This document shows positions 47,418-58,720 of a stretch of 64,000 nt of DNA, piece by piece. This stretch comes from Diphasiastrum complanatum (Eukaryota > Streptophyta > Lycopodiopsida > Lycopodiales > Lycopodiaceae). Each line of letters begins with the position of its first letter. The stretch's first letter is position 1. Position numbers and translations under genes: made by a program. The DNA is taken from assembly GCA_029204225.1 (NCBI GenBank), contig CM055112.1, positions 23,450,392 to 23,514,391 on the forward strand, in the 5' to 3' direction. The notes beneath the pieces were generated by a model that saw nothing but the letters and a program-made list of their open reading frames with translations, made no database searches and was not told where the DNA came from.

Positions 47418-47904
47418 CTGCAGAGCAATCATTGAAAACACCAATGCGTTATACTAGATTTACTGCGTTCCCTTTGTTTTCAGGCAAATATGAATATATG
47501 TGATTGCTATTGTTAAAATAAAACGCCTGAAATTTGAACAAATGTGAATGTTCACAATAAAATAGAATGTAACATAGAGATTGAAGAAAAGAAAAAGGAG
47601 GTGGAAGGAAGGAAGAGGCAGTAAGAACAAGAAGAGGCACGCAGGCAAGAAGGCAGGCAGACAAGAAGGTAAGACATACATGTTTCTTCTTTTTTATTTG
47701 TTTCAGAATGGTTTGCACAGAAGCATTTGCAATTGGAAGATAGGAGTTCAATTCTTTGTTTGTAGGAGCTGCGGCAGTAAGCCGCTGAAGTGCACTTCAA
47801 TGAGGAATCAGCACTTCTTCAGGCAGAACATCCCTGCCTGCTTTTGCCTGAAGAATTTAATCTAACTTTCAATTGTTCCAATCAATCGATTGCCAGGATA
47901 AATA

Positions 47905-47909
<5 letters not shown>

Positions 47910-47963
<54 letters not shown>

Positions 47964-48008
47964 CACACACACACATGCAAAACACACACACACACACACA
48001 CACATGCA

Positions 48009-48054
<46 letters not shown>

Positions 48055-48346
48055 AACACACGCACAACACAACACACAACACACACAGTGCACAGACACA
48101 CAAACACATGCAGACCCACACGCACGTACCCATACACGCACACAACAGACACACATACACACACACACACTTTCAAGCTCTCTCTCTCTCTCTCACACAC
48201 CCTACACCCTAAACCCTAACAGAACACACACACACCCCAGCCTAAGCCTAAAGCCTAAAGCTACAACCTAATCCTAATCCACAACCCACACACACACACA
48301 TCCCCTCTATAAACACACACATGGCACACACAAGTACACATAAACA

Positions 48347-48403
<57 letters not shown>
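47910..48403. repeat. Cluster of TC and CA microsatellites
   Basis: TC runs (about 47,910-47,960, 48,012-48,039, 48,181-48,194 and 48,356-48,402) alternate with CA-rich stretches. Open frames over them on both strands are low-complexity artefacts. Confidence 0.95.
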
Positions 48404-48405
<2 letters not shown>

Positions 48406-48476
48406 ACACACACACACACACAAAGCCATTAGGGCACACATGCACGCACATCCGCCATCGACGCACGTCCGCCACT

Positions 48477-48505
48477 GCCCGTCAACGACGGGCACTCTTT
48501 ACTGT
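48477..48505 (+). mobile_element. Helitron-like 3' terminus, second copy
   Basis: GCCCGTCAACGACGGGC forms a perfect 7-bp stem with an AAC loop. It is followed by ACTCTTTACTG and a TATATA run, so the terminal CTAG has become CTGT. The 60 bases before it share words such as CGCACATCCGCCATCG with the copy at 46,240-46,385. Confidence 0.5.
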
Positions 48506-48550
48506 ATATATATATATATTTATTTATTTATTTATTTATATATTTATTTA

Positions 48551-48885
48551 AATTTATGTACACTTTTGCGCATGTGTATGCATCCTCCTCCCCTCACCCA
48601 TGCATGAGCTTTTTTTAACTAAAAAACTTGGGGAGGAGGATGCATGTATGGGGAAAAGGATGCATGGCCCTCCTCCCCATGCATGCATCTAAGGGGCCCA
48701 CTCCAAATTTAAATTATCCTTTACCAACACACATAGTGTTTTGAAGTGCATGTACATACTTTCACGGTGAAAGGTGTTAAACAAATGAGACTTTCATTAT
48801 CAAAAATTTGAAGGGTGCTCTAAGGATTTTTTAAATTATCAGACTTTCCACGAAAAGTTGAAATAAAGATGTATTTCTATGAAGG
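48551..48885 (+). repeat. Dispersed repeat family, copy A
   Basis: It begins near TTTATGTACACTTTTGCGCATG, contains GCATCCTCCTCCCC and its inverse GGGGAGGAGGATGC, and runs to ATTTCTATGAAGG. The whole block recurs inverted at 56,085-56,445. Confidence 0.85.
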
Positions 48886-48889
48886 AAAA

Positions 48890-49760
48890 ATCTATTGTGA
48901 AGGGCAGACCTACGTGTTGCATAGCTTAATTTGCTTGCCACACAAATGTGACAGTCTGCAACATGCCTACATGACATACATCAAGCCTATGTCATGCCTA
49001 TATGACTTGCCACACAAGCCTATGATAGGCCTATGTGGCTTGCCACATGACAAGTCCCAAGCCTACGTGATTTGTCTCATGACATGCCTACGCGGCTTGC
49101 CACATGGCAACTTGTGAGCCCCAACTCTCTCTCTAGGTCCACTCAAGCCTACGTGGTAGAGCTTGGTTGGCTTGCCACACAAGCTTATGGCAAGCCTATG
49201 TGGTAGCTTGCAACATGCTTGTGTGGCAGACATAAGACCTATGCCATGCCTATGTGGCCTGCCACGCAAGCCTATGGTAGGCCTGCATGGCAACTTTCGA
49301 ATCCACCTATATATGTCTCTCTAGGTCCACTCGAACCTACGTGGCAGAGTCCGGTTTGCTTGCCATACAAGCCTATGGTAGGCCTACAGGCTTGGCACAT
49401 GGCAAACCTCAAGCTTCCATGATTTGCCATGTGGCTGACCTACATGGCTTGCCCCGTGGCAGTGTGCGATAGGCTTAGCAGATAGCAGACCACGTAGACA
49501 GAGTCTGGTTGGCTTGCCAGCCTATGATGGGCCTACGTGGCTTGCCACATGGCTAACTCCAAGTCTGCATGATTTTCCACGTGGCAGTCATATGTGATTG
49601 CCACTTGGCAGCATATGACATGCTTGGTAGATAGCAAGCCTATGTGGCCTGTTACACAAGCCTATGGTAGGCCATGTGGCAAGCCACACAAGCCTATGGA
49701 AGGCATACGTGGCTTGCCACATGGCAGCTTTTGAGCCCCACCTCTTTCTCTCTCTAGGTC
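48890..49760. repeat. Array of short motifs AAGCCTATG / TTGCCACATGGC
   Basis: Irregular tandem units of about 40-90 bases combine GCCTATGTGGCTTGCCACA, AAGCCTATGGTAGGCC and CTCTCTAGGTCCACTC. AGGCC/GGCCT and TGGC/GCCA words make many units locally palindromic. Short frames on both strands (for example Gly-Leu-Pro-His runs) follow the repeat and are not genes. Confidence 0.85.
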
Positions 49761-49816
49761 CACTCAGTCCCATGGGGAAGTATCACCCTCCATGGTTCTC
49801 TACGTGGCCCCCCCCC

Positions 49817-52363
49817 AAAGGATCCTTTTCTTATAATTATGCAAATCCAACTGGCCAATGCCAATTACATATACCATGGATTCCAATAAGGTCTCAGATG
49901 TAGGAACATCAACTTAACATAGTCTTAGTTCATATTCAATGATCTTAATTCCATATCTAGCTTAACAAAAGCATAGAAATCTCTTCATCAGTCTCAATCG
50001 GTCCGACATGCAATCACGTTGGATCTTAGATTCTGTTCATGCAATCCAAATGGATCTTAAATTCTTGACATGCAATCATAAGGGTTCATAGATTCTTGAC
50101 ATGCAACAGTCATGAAGTATGGTCATTCGGCAATGCATGATGTGACATGCAAGCTTCAAATCTGACATGCAAGCTCTAAATCTGACATGCAAAGACAATA
50201 GGCCACTGATGGCATGACATGCAAGCTTCCAAACTGACATGCACTCAATAGCCAGCCATTTGCTCCAGCCATCTGACATGCAAGCTCTAGACCTGGCATG
50301 CATGGACAATAGGCCACTGATGCTATGGCATGCAAGCTCTAGATCTGATATGCAAAGACAATAGGCCACTAATGCTATGACATGCATGCTTTACATCTAA
50401 CACGCATAGACAATTGGCCACAGATACTATGACATGCAAAAGTACTGATCAACCATTCTGACATATGGGTAACAATTTCAAGAGCATACCATAGTTTTGA
50501 GAGAAGGTGAAAGTGAGAGAGGGAGAGAGAGAGTGTGTGTGTGTGTTTGTGTTGTGATGTGAGAGTGAGATAGAAATCCGAGGGTTTGAGCTCCAAATAG
50601 TCCTGCAATCACAAAATAACATAGTCTCCTTTAGGTGATGCCTCAATCCCCTTCTCCAGAGCACCTGTACACAACCAACAACAAAATGACGTAGTTTGGA
50701 TGCATCATCCCTCAATCCTCCTGGTAGAGGGGCGCATTTTCACTTATATAGAGAGTGGAGAGTCCTTCCAAAATGAGTGACGTGTCAAGTTCAAGTGCAT
50801 GAGGTGTGAGGAAGACTCCAATTTGACTTAGGGTGAAGTGGAGTGCATGGATGAGGTGTATTAGTTAGAGAGGGTGAATGGGTGATGTGTATTAGCTTGG
50901 GAGAGTTATTATGGTGATTTGGCATAAGAAGAGAGAGTGTAGGAGGGCGCTCCATTCTAGGTGTCAAATTGCCTAGAATGCATGAGGAAAAGTAGGTGGG
51001 AGGTAGGTGGTACAAGGTTCCAAATTGACTTTTAATTACATATAATATTACATGGTTACAACTTGGGAATTCACCCCCAAGTACAATCTTCCTAAGGAAG
51101 AGCCAAGGTATATGTCCATCTTGTATTCGCATAATGTCCATCAATTTTTAGGCCCTTTTTTCTAGAGGTTGCCCATCCTCAATCATGTTCATTGGCACTT
51201 ATTTTTCAGAGGTTGCCCATCCTCAATCATGGTGGAACAAGTCACTAGGGTGGTCAGACTCTAAGTCTTGCCCTATTCTTTATAGACTCCTCTGAGCCTT
51301 CATTATAGACTTATAAATAAGCCTTCTTTATAGACTCTACTGAGCCTTCATTATAGACATTGTCAAAAGCCTTCTTGTTTACTGTCTTTAAGCTTAGAAA
51401 GCTTATGGATTCGATTCTTGTTCTTCTGGCACTTTCTTGAGTACCTGCACATACCCTCAAAGAGAGATCAGTCCTTAAGCCCAGAGGGCTTCTTATTCTT
51501 GTTCAGATTCATCAGGTACGTTCATGTGTACCTGCACATCCCTTCAAAAAAAAAATCAGTGTTCAAACTACCATCAAACATGGTTCATAGAAGATTCTTA
51601 GTTCTACAGGTGTCAATGCATGTTACTCAATTCATTAAAAAAATAAATTCATACAATATCCTAAAAGAATATTGATCATTGATAATTCTATATCATCAAA
51701 GTCTATTTGGATTGGAAGCTGGGAAAGTCTTTATTACTTAGGAGCAGTTTGTCTCTACAAATTACACCCCTTGCATAAAGCGTTGTCCTCAACAAAAATT
51801 CTCAACTAAGAGTCTTAAATCTGTTAAAAATTTCTAGATATTCTGATACCAAACTATGTTTATGTTAATTTCTTTCTCTCAGTTTTGATCTTATATGTAA
51901 GATCAGCTTTGGGTAAAGAGTCTTTTCTTCCTTGATCTAGCCCAGATCTCTTAATCTATGAAATCAGATTTGCTTACTGAATCTATCTCAGGTAGATCCA
52001 ATCATTTCATTTTCATCCTGGGCTTTAAATTGCTCAAAAACAATTTCATAGTAAATTGTTTCTTTGAAGATTCAGTAATGAGATAGGGTAAAGAGGTATT
52101 AAAGTTTTCAGTCCCCATTCCTTCTTAGTATGTTGCCATACTAGTCATGGTTTTACATAATGTCTTAGGAGGTTGAACTTCCTATTCATAATTTCAAAAG
52201 ATGCTTGAAATCTAGGTCCATCTTAATTCAAGAAATTATTCTAAGAAGCAATACTTCTATACTCTAAACATGACCTTCTAGTTCTCCGTAAGTAGGCTTC
52301 CAGTGTTTTGTGGTCATCTAGTTCTTCATCATGCCTAGCAGGTGTCTTGGTCTTCTTGATCTT
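49817..52363 (-). repeat. Direct duplication, copy 1 (partial LTR plus internal region)
   Basis: The block recurs almost throughout at 52,727-55,336. On the minus strand it consists of an internal non-coding part (52,363-51,144) and an LTR-like part that starts TGATGGACATTATGC at 51,143. The LTR-like part contains a TATA box (TATATAA near 50,745) and a short-unit array (about 50,100-50,460, GACATGCAAGCTCTAGATCT type). Its last 225 bases are missing at the poly-C border. No coding sequence is supported. Confidence 0.85.
50100..50460. repeat. Minisatellite in duplication copy 1
   Basis: Units based on GACATGCAAGCTCTAGATCT and GACAATAGGCCACTGATGC repeat with variation. The matching array in copy 2 is at about 53,040-53,410 with a different number of units. 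Confidence 0.85.
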
Positions 52364-52501
52364 TTCCAAGCAGTTCTTGCTTTTTGAAGCACAAGGCCTC
52401 TTAAACATCGGGTGGAGCTTGGTATTCTTCTACATGCATAAACATACAAGGTCTTCATATCAAGTTCATGACAAATTCATCCATAGCTCTGATACCAAAA
52501 C
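52364..52501 (-). other. Internal segment with perfect primer binding site
   Basis: The minus strand reads TGGTATCAGAGC at 52,497-52,486, a perfect tRNA-iMet primer site, four bases from an LTR-like end (CTCGAGTTCACA at 52,502). This identifies the flanking duplicated DNA as LTR retrotransposon sequence. Confidence 0.7.
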
Positions 52502-53480
52502 TGTGAACTCGAGGGTGAAGGCATGTCCTAAGTTCTTAAAGGCCAAAAGAACTAATTGGCTTTTCATTCACATAAGCTAGTCTCAAATCAACTTAATGAA
52601 AATCAACTAAGATTTTAAATCAAAATTTGAAAAACAATTGCATCACATAGATTCATTCACATAATAGCAGAAGCACTGAGGAGTCAAGATGGGGAAACCA
52701 CCCCCCCCCCCCCCCCCCCCCCCGCCGAAGGATTCTTTTCTTATCATTATGCAAATCCAATTGGCCAATGCCAATTACATATACCATGGATTCCAATAGG
52801 GTCTCAGATCTAGGAACATCAACTTAACATAGTCTTAGTACATATTCAATGATCTTAATTTCATATCTAGCTTAACAAAAGCATAGAAATCTCTTCATCA
52901 CTCTCAATCGTTCCGACATACAATCATGTTGGATCTTAGATTCTATTCATGCAATCCAAATGGATCTTAGATTCTTGACATGCAATCATAGAGGTTCATA
53001 GATTCTTTACATGCAATCATAAGGGTTTATAGATTCTTGACATGCAATCATAAGGGTTCATAGATTCTTGACATGCAACAGTCATGAAGTGACATGCACG
53101 GTCATTCGGCAATGCATGATGTGACATGCAAATCTGACATGCAAGCTCTAAATCTGACATGCAAAGACAATAGGCCACTAATGGCATGACATGCAAGCTT
53201 CCAAACTAACATGCAAACTTTAGATCTGACATGCAAGCTCTAGACCTGACATGCAAGGACAATAGGCCATTGATGCTATGACATGCAAGCTCTAGATCTG
53301 ACATGCAAAGACAATAGGCCACTGATGCTATGACATGCATGCTCTACATCTGACATGCATAGACAATTGGCCACAGATACTATGACATGCAAAAGTACTG
53401 ATCAGCCATTCTGACATATGGGTAACAGTTTCAAGAGCATACCATAGTTTCGAGAGAAGGTGAAAGTGAGAGAGAGAGAG

Positions 53481-53518
<38 letters not shown>

Positions 53519-54113
53519 TTTGTGTTGTGATGTGAGAGTGAGATAGAAATCCGAGGGTTTGAGCTCCAAATAATCCTACAATCACAAAATAACATAGTCT
53601 CCTTGAGGTGATGCCTCAATCCCCTTCTCCAAAACACCTGTACACAACCAACAACAAAATGACAGAGTTTGGATGCATCATCCCTCAATCCTCCGGTAGA
53701 GGGGCGCATTTTCACTTATATAGACAGTGGAGAGTCCTTCCAAAATGAGTGAGGTGTCAAGTGCAAGTGCATGAGGTGTGAGGAAGACTCTAATTTGACT
53801 TAGGGTGAAGTGGAGTGCATGGATGAGGTGTATTAGTTAGAGAGGGTGATTGGGTGATGTGTATTAGCTTGGGAGAGTTATTATGGTGATTTGGCATAAG
53901 AAGAGAGAGTGTAGGAGGGCGTCCCATTCTAGGTGTCAAATTGCCTAGAATGCATGAGGAAAAGTAGGTGGGAGGTAGGTGGTACAAGGTTCCAACTTGA
54001 CTTTTAATTACATATAATATTACATGGTTACAACTTGGGAATTCACCCAAGTGCAATCTTCCTAAGAAAGAGCCAAGGTATATGTCCATCTTGTATTTGC
54101 ATAATGTCCATCA
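52502..54113 (-). mobile_element. LTR of a non-coding LTR retrotransposon (about 1.6 kb)
   Basis: On the minus strand the segment starts TGATGGACATTATGC, seven bases after the purine tract AGAAAAAAGGG (54,121-54,132 on the map). It has a TATA box near 53,718 and ends TTCACA before the primer site. The TG...CA ends, TATA box, purine tract and primer site all sit at the proper places. It is in tandem with a second, truncated LTR (51,143 to 49,817). Confidence 0.6.
52701..52723. repeat. Poly-C tract
   Basis: A run of 23 C marks the left border of duplication copy 2. Copy 1 also starts at a C run (about 49,808-49,816). Confidence 0.9.
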
Positions 54114-55336
54114 ATTCCTAGGCCCTTTTTTCTAGAGGTTGCCCATCCTTAATCATGTTCATTGGCACTTATTTTCCAGAGGTTGCCCATCCTCAATCAT
54201 GGTGGAACAAGTCACTAGGGTGATCAGACCCTAAGTCTTGTCCTGTTCTTTATAGACATCTCTGAGCCTTCATTATAGACTTATAAATAAGCCTTCTTTA
54301 TAGACTCTACTGAGCCTTCATTATAGACATTGTCAAAAGCCTTCTTGTTTACTGTCTTTAAGCTTAGAAAGCTTCTGGATTCGATTCTTGTTCTTCTGGC
54401 ACTTTCTTGAGTACCTACAAATACCCTCAAAGAGAGATCAGTCCTTAAGCCCAGAGGACTTCTTATTATTGTTCAAATTCATCAGGTACGTTCATGTGTA
54501 CCTGCACATCCCTTCAAAGAAAAGGTCAATGTTCAAACTACCATCAAACATGGTTCATAGAAGATTCTTAGTTCTACAGGTGTCAATGTCTGTTACTGAA
54601 TTCATTAAAAAAATAAATTCATACAATATCCTAAAAGAATATTGATCATTGATAATTCTATATCATCGAAGTCTATCTGGGTTGGAAGTTGGGAAAGTCT
54701 TTATTACTTAGGAGCAATTTGTCTCTACAAATTACACCCCTCCAACACATAAAGCGTTGTCCTCAACGAAAATTTCTCAACTAAGAGTCTTAAATCTGTT
54801 AAAAATTTCTAGATATTCTGATACCAAACTGTGTTTATGTTAATTTCTTTCTCTCAGTTTTGATCTTATATGTAAGATCAGCTTTGGGTAAAGAGTCTTT
54901 TCTTCCTTGATCTAGCCCAGATCTCTTAATCTATGAAATCAGATTTGCTTACTGAATCTATCTCAGGTAGATCGAATCATTTCATTTTCATCCTGGGCTT
55001 TAGATTGCTCAAAAACAATTTCATAGTAAATTGTTTCTTTGGGGATTCAGGAATGAGATAGGATAAAGAGGTCTTAAAGTTTTCAGTCCCCATTCCTTCT
55101 TAGTATGTTGCCATACTAGTCATGGTTTTACATAATGTCTTAGGAGGTTTAACTTCCTATTCATGATTTCAAAAGATGCTTGAAATCTGGGTCCATCTTA
55201 ATTCAAGAAATTATTCTAAGAAGCAATACTTCTATACTCTAAACATGACCTTCTAGTTCTCTGCAAGTAGGCTTCCAGTGTTTCGTGGTCATCTGATTCT
55301 TCGTCATGCCTAGCAGGTGTCTTGGTCTTCTTGATC
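52727..55336 (-). repeat. Direct duplication, copy 2
   Basis: This copy shares order and most bases with 49,817-52,363, differing in array length and scattered substitutions. It ends at the same word, CTTGGTCTTCTTGATC. Beyond it (55,337-55,594) the DNA is unrelated. Confidence 0.88.
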
Positions 55337-55780
55337 GCCAATCTTTCTATCTATCGATCCTCCCAAAAAGCCCCTCAAATTTTTTTGTTGCTGCAGATTG
55401 GCGCTAAACACACTGGTAGCAAAACCCTGAAGCAGCCCATCTGATCCATTGAACATGATCCTTGGCGTCAGCCTTATACACCCCCAGCGATGCAGCTTCC
55501 TGTCATCTTCGGCTGGCTTATGATCACCATGCACACTTTTGGGAGAAGCCTCTATTTGTTTCGTCAATCCTAACTCCATCGCAACGGAAATCACAGAGAA
55601 CAGAGAAAGAAGGAAAGTTGTGAGGCCAACAAACGCCTGTGTATTTTGGAGGCTGTATTTTAGAGGCTATATTTTTTTAAAACATTTTTTTAGCCTTTCT
55701 CTTTGCAAAAACGCGACATTTCTCACGGGTAGAGCGTGACATTTTTGGCAGCACTGGGTTAATTTTTTGACAGCAACCCT
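55337..55780. other. No gene confidently supported
   Basis: A minus-strand frame (55,594-55,310) of 94 residues begins at an ATG and is richer in G and C than its surroundings, with stretches such as HRWGCIRLTPRIMFNGSDGL and FATSVFSANLQQQKN. The frame crosses into the end of the duplication, so only its first part could be real. I do not recognise it. Confidence 0.3.
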
Positions 55781-55784
55781 TACA

Positions 55785-55802
55785 CTCTCTCTCTCTCTCT
55801 CT

Positions 55803-55864
<62 letters not shown>

Positions 55865-56050
55865 TATACATACATACATACATACATACATATACATATG
55901 TATATATATACATATACTTATATGTATGTATATGTATGTATATGTATATGTTTATATATCTATGTATGTATGTATATGTGTGTATGTATGTATATGTATA
56001 TGTATGTATGTATGTATATGTGTGTGTGTATGTATGTATATATATATATA
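55785..56050. repeat. Compound TC, TA and CATA/TATG microsatellite
   Basis: TC (55,785-55,803), TA (55,806-55,855), then mixed tetranucleotides. Long Tyr-Ile frames through it are artefacts. Confidence 0.95.
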
Positions 56051-56448
56051 CTTGTAAAGAGTGCCCGTTGTTGACGGGCAATGGAGGCCGACCTTCATAG
56101 AAATGCATTTTTATTTCCACCTTTCTCGTGGAAAGTCTGATAATTTTAAAAAAAAAATACAACACCTTTCAAATTTTTGATAATGAAAGTCTCATGTGTT
56201 TAACACCTTTCACCATGAAAGTATGTACATGCACTTCAAAATACTATGTGTGTTGGTAAAGGATAATTTGAATTTGGAGTGGGCCCCTTAGATGCATGCA
56301 TAGGGAGGAGGGCCATGCATCCTTTTCCCCATGCATGCATCCTCCTCCCCAAGTTTTTTAGTTAGAAAAATCTCATGCATGGGTGAGGGGAGGAGCATGC
56401 ATGGTGCACCCATACCCATGCACAAAAGTGTACATAAGTTTATATCTA

Positions 56449-56450
<2 letters not shown>
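56051..56450 (-). mobile_element. Short Helitron-like element, dispersed repeat copy B
   Basis: On the minus strand the unit begins after a TA run with ACTTATGTACACTTTTGTGC, repeats copy A (48,551-48,885) inverted, and ends with the hairpin GCCCGTCAACAACGGGC, then ACTCTTTACAAG and a second TA run. It is about 400 bases long and flanked by TA-rich DNA on both sides, as for an insertion into a TA microsatellite. The terminal CTAG reads CAAG. It has no coding capacity. Confidence 0.5.

Positions 56451-56508
<58 letters not shown>
56451..56508. repeat. TA microsatellite
   Basis: A pure TA run lies at the 5' side of the preceding element. Confidence 0.95.
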
Positions 56509-56511
<3 letters not shown>

Positions 56512-57491
56512 TTGCGCAAACAAATAGAGTTGGCGTTTATATCTTGATGTTTCCACTCAATAAATGTTTACTTTTAATTGAGAATTCATGAAATTTTACT
56601 AAACCAGCTCAAATTACATCATGTCCTAGTGTTCAAATTTCTACCACCTTTTATGCATAGGTAGTTTCCATTTGCTGTATGACAGCCATGTCCACACGTG
56701 AGAACAATGCCTAGTATTTTTGCCATATAGGATGCTATTGTTACATTTTCCACCAACAAAATTATGGACTAGTGCATGTCTTTAAATTTTCCACGTGATT
56801 CAAAAGCCCAAAAATTTGTATGGGATGCTAATATTAGATATAAACAAAAGCTTCCAACCTTGTTTTAAACAACTATGTAGGTATCTTTACAATAGGTACA
56901 AATTACAAAGTATGCATGTCTAATCCTTTGAAAAATCCATATGATATGTGATATTTGTGATCAATATTTGTTTGAGATTTGAAATGTAGATTTCATTGTT
57001 GTTAGTTAGCAAATGAACTTGGAATTTGAAATAATTTGATTCACAACTAATGCGACTATGATTTTGTATTTCCAAAATTTTGTTGACCAATATAAACAAA
57101 ATGGATCATAATTTATGTGTTGCAAAATTCATGTTCATGATGTATTCAAAATACACATCTATAGAATGAATGTTTGCATGGTAGGTTTTAAATTTTTCAT
57201 TTGAGAGAAGAAGTTTATGCCACCACAATGCATCTTCTTGGATTTTGTAAATTTTTGTGATATTTGTGATATCTTCCCATGACCAAGCAAAACTCTCTCC
57301 AAAATATGTGCCCAATACCATAAAAATATACATTTTGAAAAAATCCTTAAATCTGTGTCCAGACCATATACCAACTGCCTGTAGAGTGCCTTGCATGAAA
57401 AAAAACTCAATGAACTGGAAGAACAATTAGTTGCACCCAAAATTGCTTTTCTCCAGCTAAAAGATCAGACAACTAGGTGTAACAAGAAGTA
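56509..57491. other. AT-rich, no gene supported
   Basis: A minus-strand frame at 57,426-57,106 of 106 residues is aromatic-rich and shows no motif that I recognise. Confidence 0.4.
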
Positions 57492-58006
57492 TTGTCAAAT
57501 GTTGTTGCAAATCTTGAAAAAATTCAAACTATGCTTTCTCGCATAATAGATGAAGAAGCATCTGAGGAAAAAAAAACTCGAGTACAAATCAAATTCTGTG
57601 ATGGGACAAGTTCAACCTCTACAGATTATGATTTACTTGTTTCATTTGTCCCAAACCTTATATGCTACAATAAATGTACAAGGGGACCCAACTTGGATAT
57701 CACACCACCAAACTATGCATCCATACACTTGTTTCCAAAAAACAATCCATTTTTTCTACACTTGATTCGAATGATGAGGACCCCATTGAAACTGACAAAA
57801 TTGTGTATCCATTTCATTGTACAAAACACATCGTCGATTATGAAATTACATACAAGGCCATTGCACCTTGTGAAAAACACAATCTTGTTAGCCTATTCCA
57901 AGATATAAATGTAGAAGAGCTAAACTTTTCAACTCTATATTTCAGACACCCAAGACAAACACCAGTGAATGCTTTTTCCACATACCAAGCTTTGGACAAA
58001 TGGTAA
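57492..58006 (+). pseudogene. Possible Helitron protein remnant
   Basis: Two frames overlap with a shift near 57,700. The first reads LEKIQTMLSRIIDEEASEEK and further on CDGTSSTSTDYDLLVSF. The second contains ITYKAIAPCEKHNLVSLFQD, then NVEELNFSTLYFRHPRQTP and a final FSTYQALDKW before a TAA. The series I-A-P-x-E, a hydrophobic Asp, then E-E-L-x-F-x-T-L-Y, P-R and a terminal W resembles the stretch before the helicase-like domain in Helitron proteins. The likeness is by eye and short. An unrelated gene is possible. Confidence 0.3.
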
Positions 58007-58560
58007 TTACAACACTACAAACATACATTTGCTCAACATACCATGAACATATTTTTTGAAGTGCTAAAAATCATTATACACCAATTACACACAATTTCAA
58101 GCAACAAGATTTATCTAAAAAAAAATACATAATTTCAAGCAACAAGAAAAAGACTTTAAACCCTCTATTGAACTTGAGAACATGTTCCTTGTTAGTAACA
58201 GCACCCTTGGCAAAACAAGTTACAAATTTAGATGTGATGATTAAATAGCATAAACTAAAGAGTAGGCCAAGTCAATAACCATAACTTTGTCCATATTGAT
58301 AACCTTGGCAAATCAAATTACAGATTTGGATGTCTTATTTAAAGAGCCTCAATTAAAGAGGAAGTTAAGGCTACTAAGATGGTGAAGTCATGAAAGCTTT
58401 GTGATTGCAAAACACTTTTCATCCAAATCACAATACACATATGATAGTATTCTATTTTATATCAGTTGATTTTTTTTCTTCCTGTAACAACTTGATCAAA
58501 GCACATTTCATCAACTAACTTACAATTCATATATTCGATAGTCCATTTTTGTTTTCTATC
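58007..58560. other. No gene supported
   Basis: AT-rich DNA with a short repeated word (ATTTCAAGCAACAAGA near 58,090 and 58,132). Confidence 0.45.
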
Positions 58561-58562
58561 AT

Positions 58563-58720
58563 CCAAGGGTTGGCTCACTTGGTCAGCTTGGCGTCCAAAG
58601 TTTCTTTGGTCCCAAGTTCAAGCCTCCCTTGAAACCAAGATGCATCGTTTTCTAATGTTTCAAATGTCTCGCATATATTTACCAAGTGGAGTGCCCTTCA
58701 TCTAGGAATACTTTTCATTG
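58563..58720 (+). mobile_element. tRNA-like SINE candidate
   Basis: TGGCTCACTTGG at 58,571-58,582 fits the RNA polymerase III A box. AGTTCAAGCCT at 58,615-58,625 fits the B box. The roughly 33-base gap between them is usual for tRNA-derived SINEs. The flanks are AT-rich. No A-tail or target duplication could be fixed, so this may be a tRNA-like relic. Confidence 0.4.

Noticed and set aside
47862-48495. Many overlapping frames rich in Thr-His, Ser-Leu and Cys-Val
   Set aside because: They track CA and TC microsatellites and have no domain.
51838-51856. Second primer-site-like word (minus strand TTTGGTATCAGAATATC), also at about 54,812-54,830
   Set aside because: Only the TGGTATCAGA part matches and there is no LTR end beside it; the site at 52,486-52,497 is the perfect one.
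50100-53410. Spaced short repeats that could suggest a CRISPR array
   Set aside because: Units are degenerate, unevenly spaced and lie in a duplicated plant retroelement LTR; no cas genes are present.
55677-56165. 162-residue Tyr/Ile/His-rich frame on the minus strand
   Set aside because: Almost all of it is TA and TATG microsatellite.
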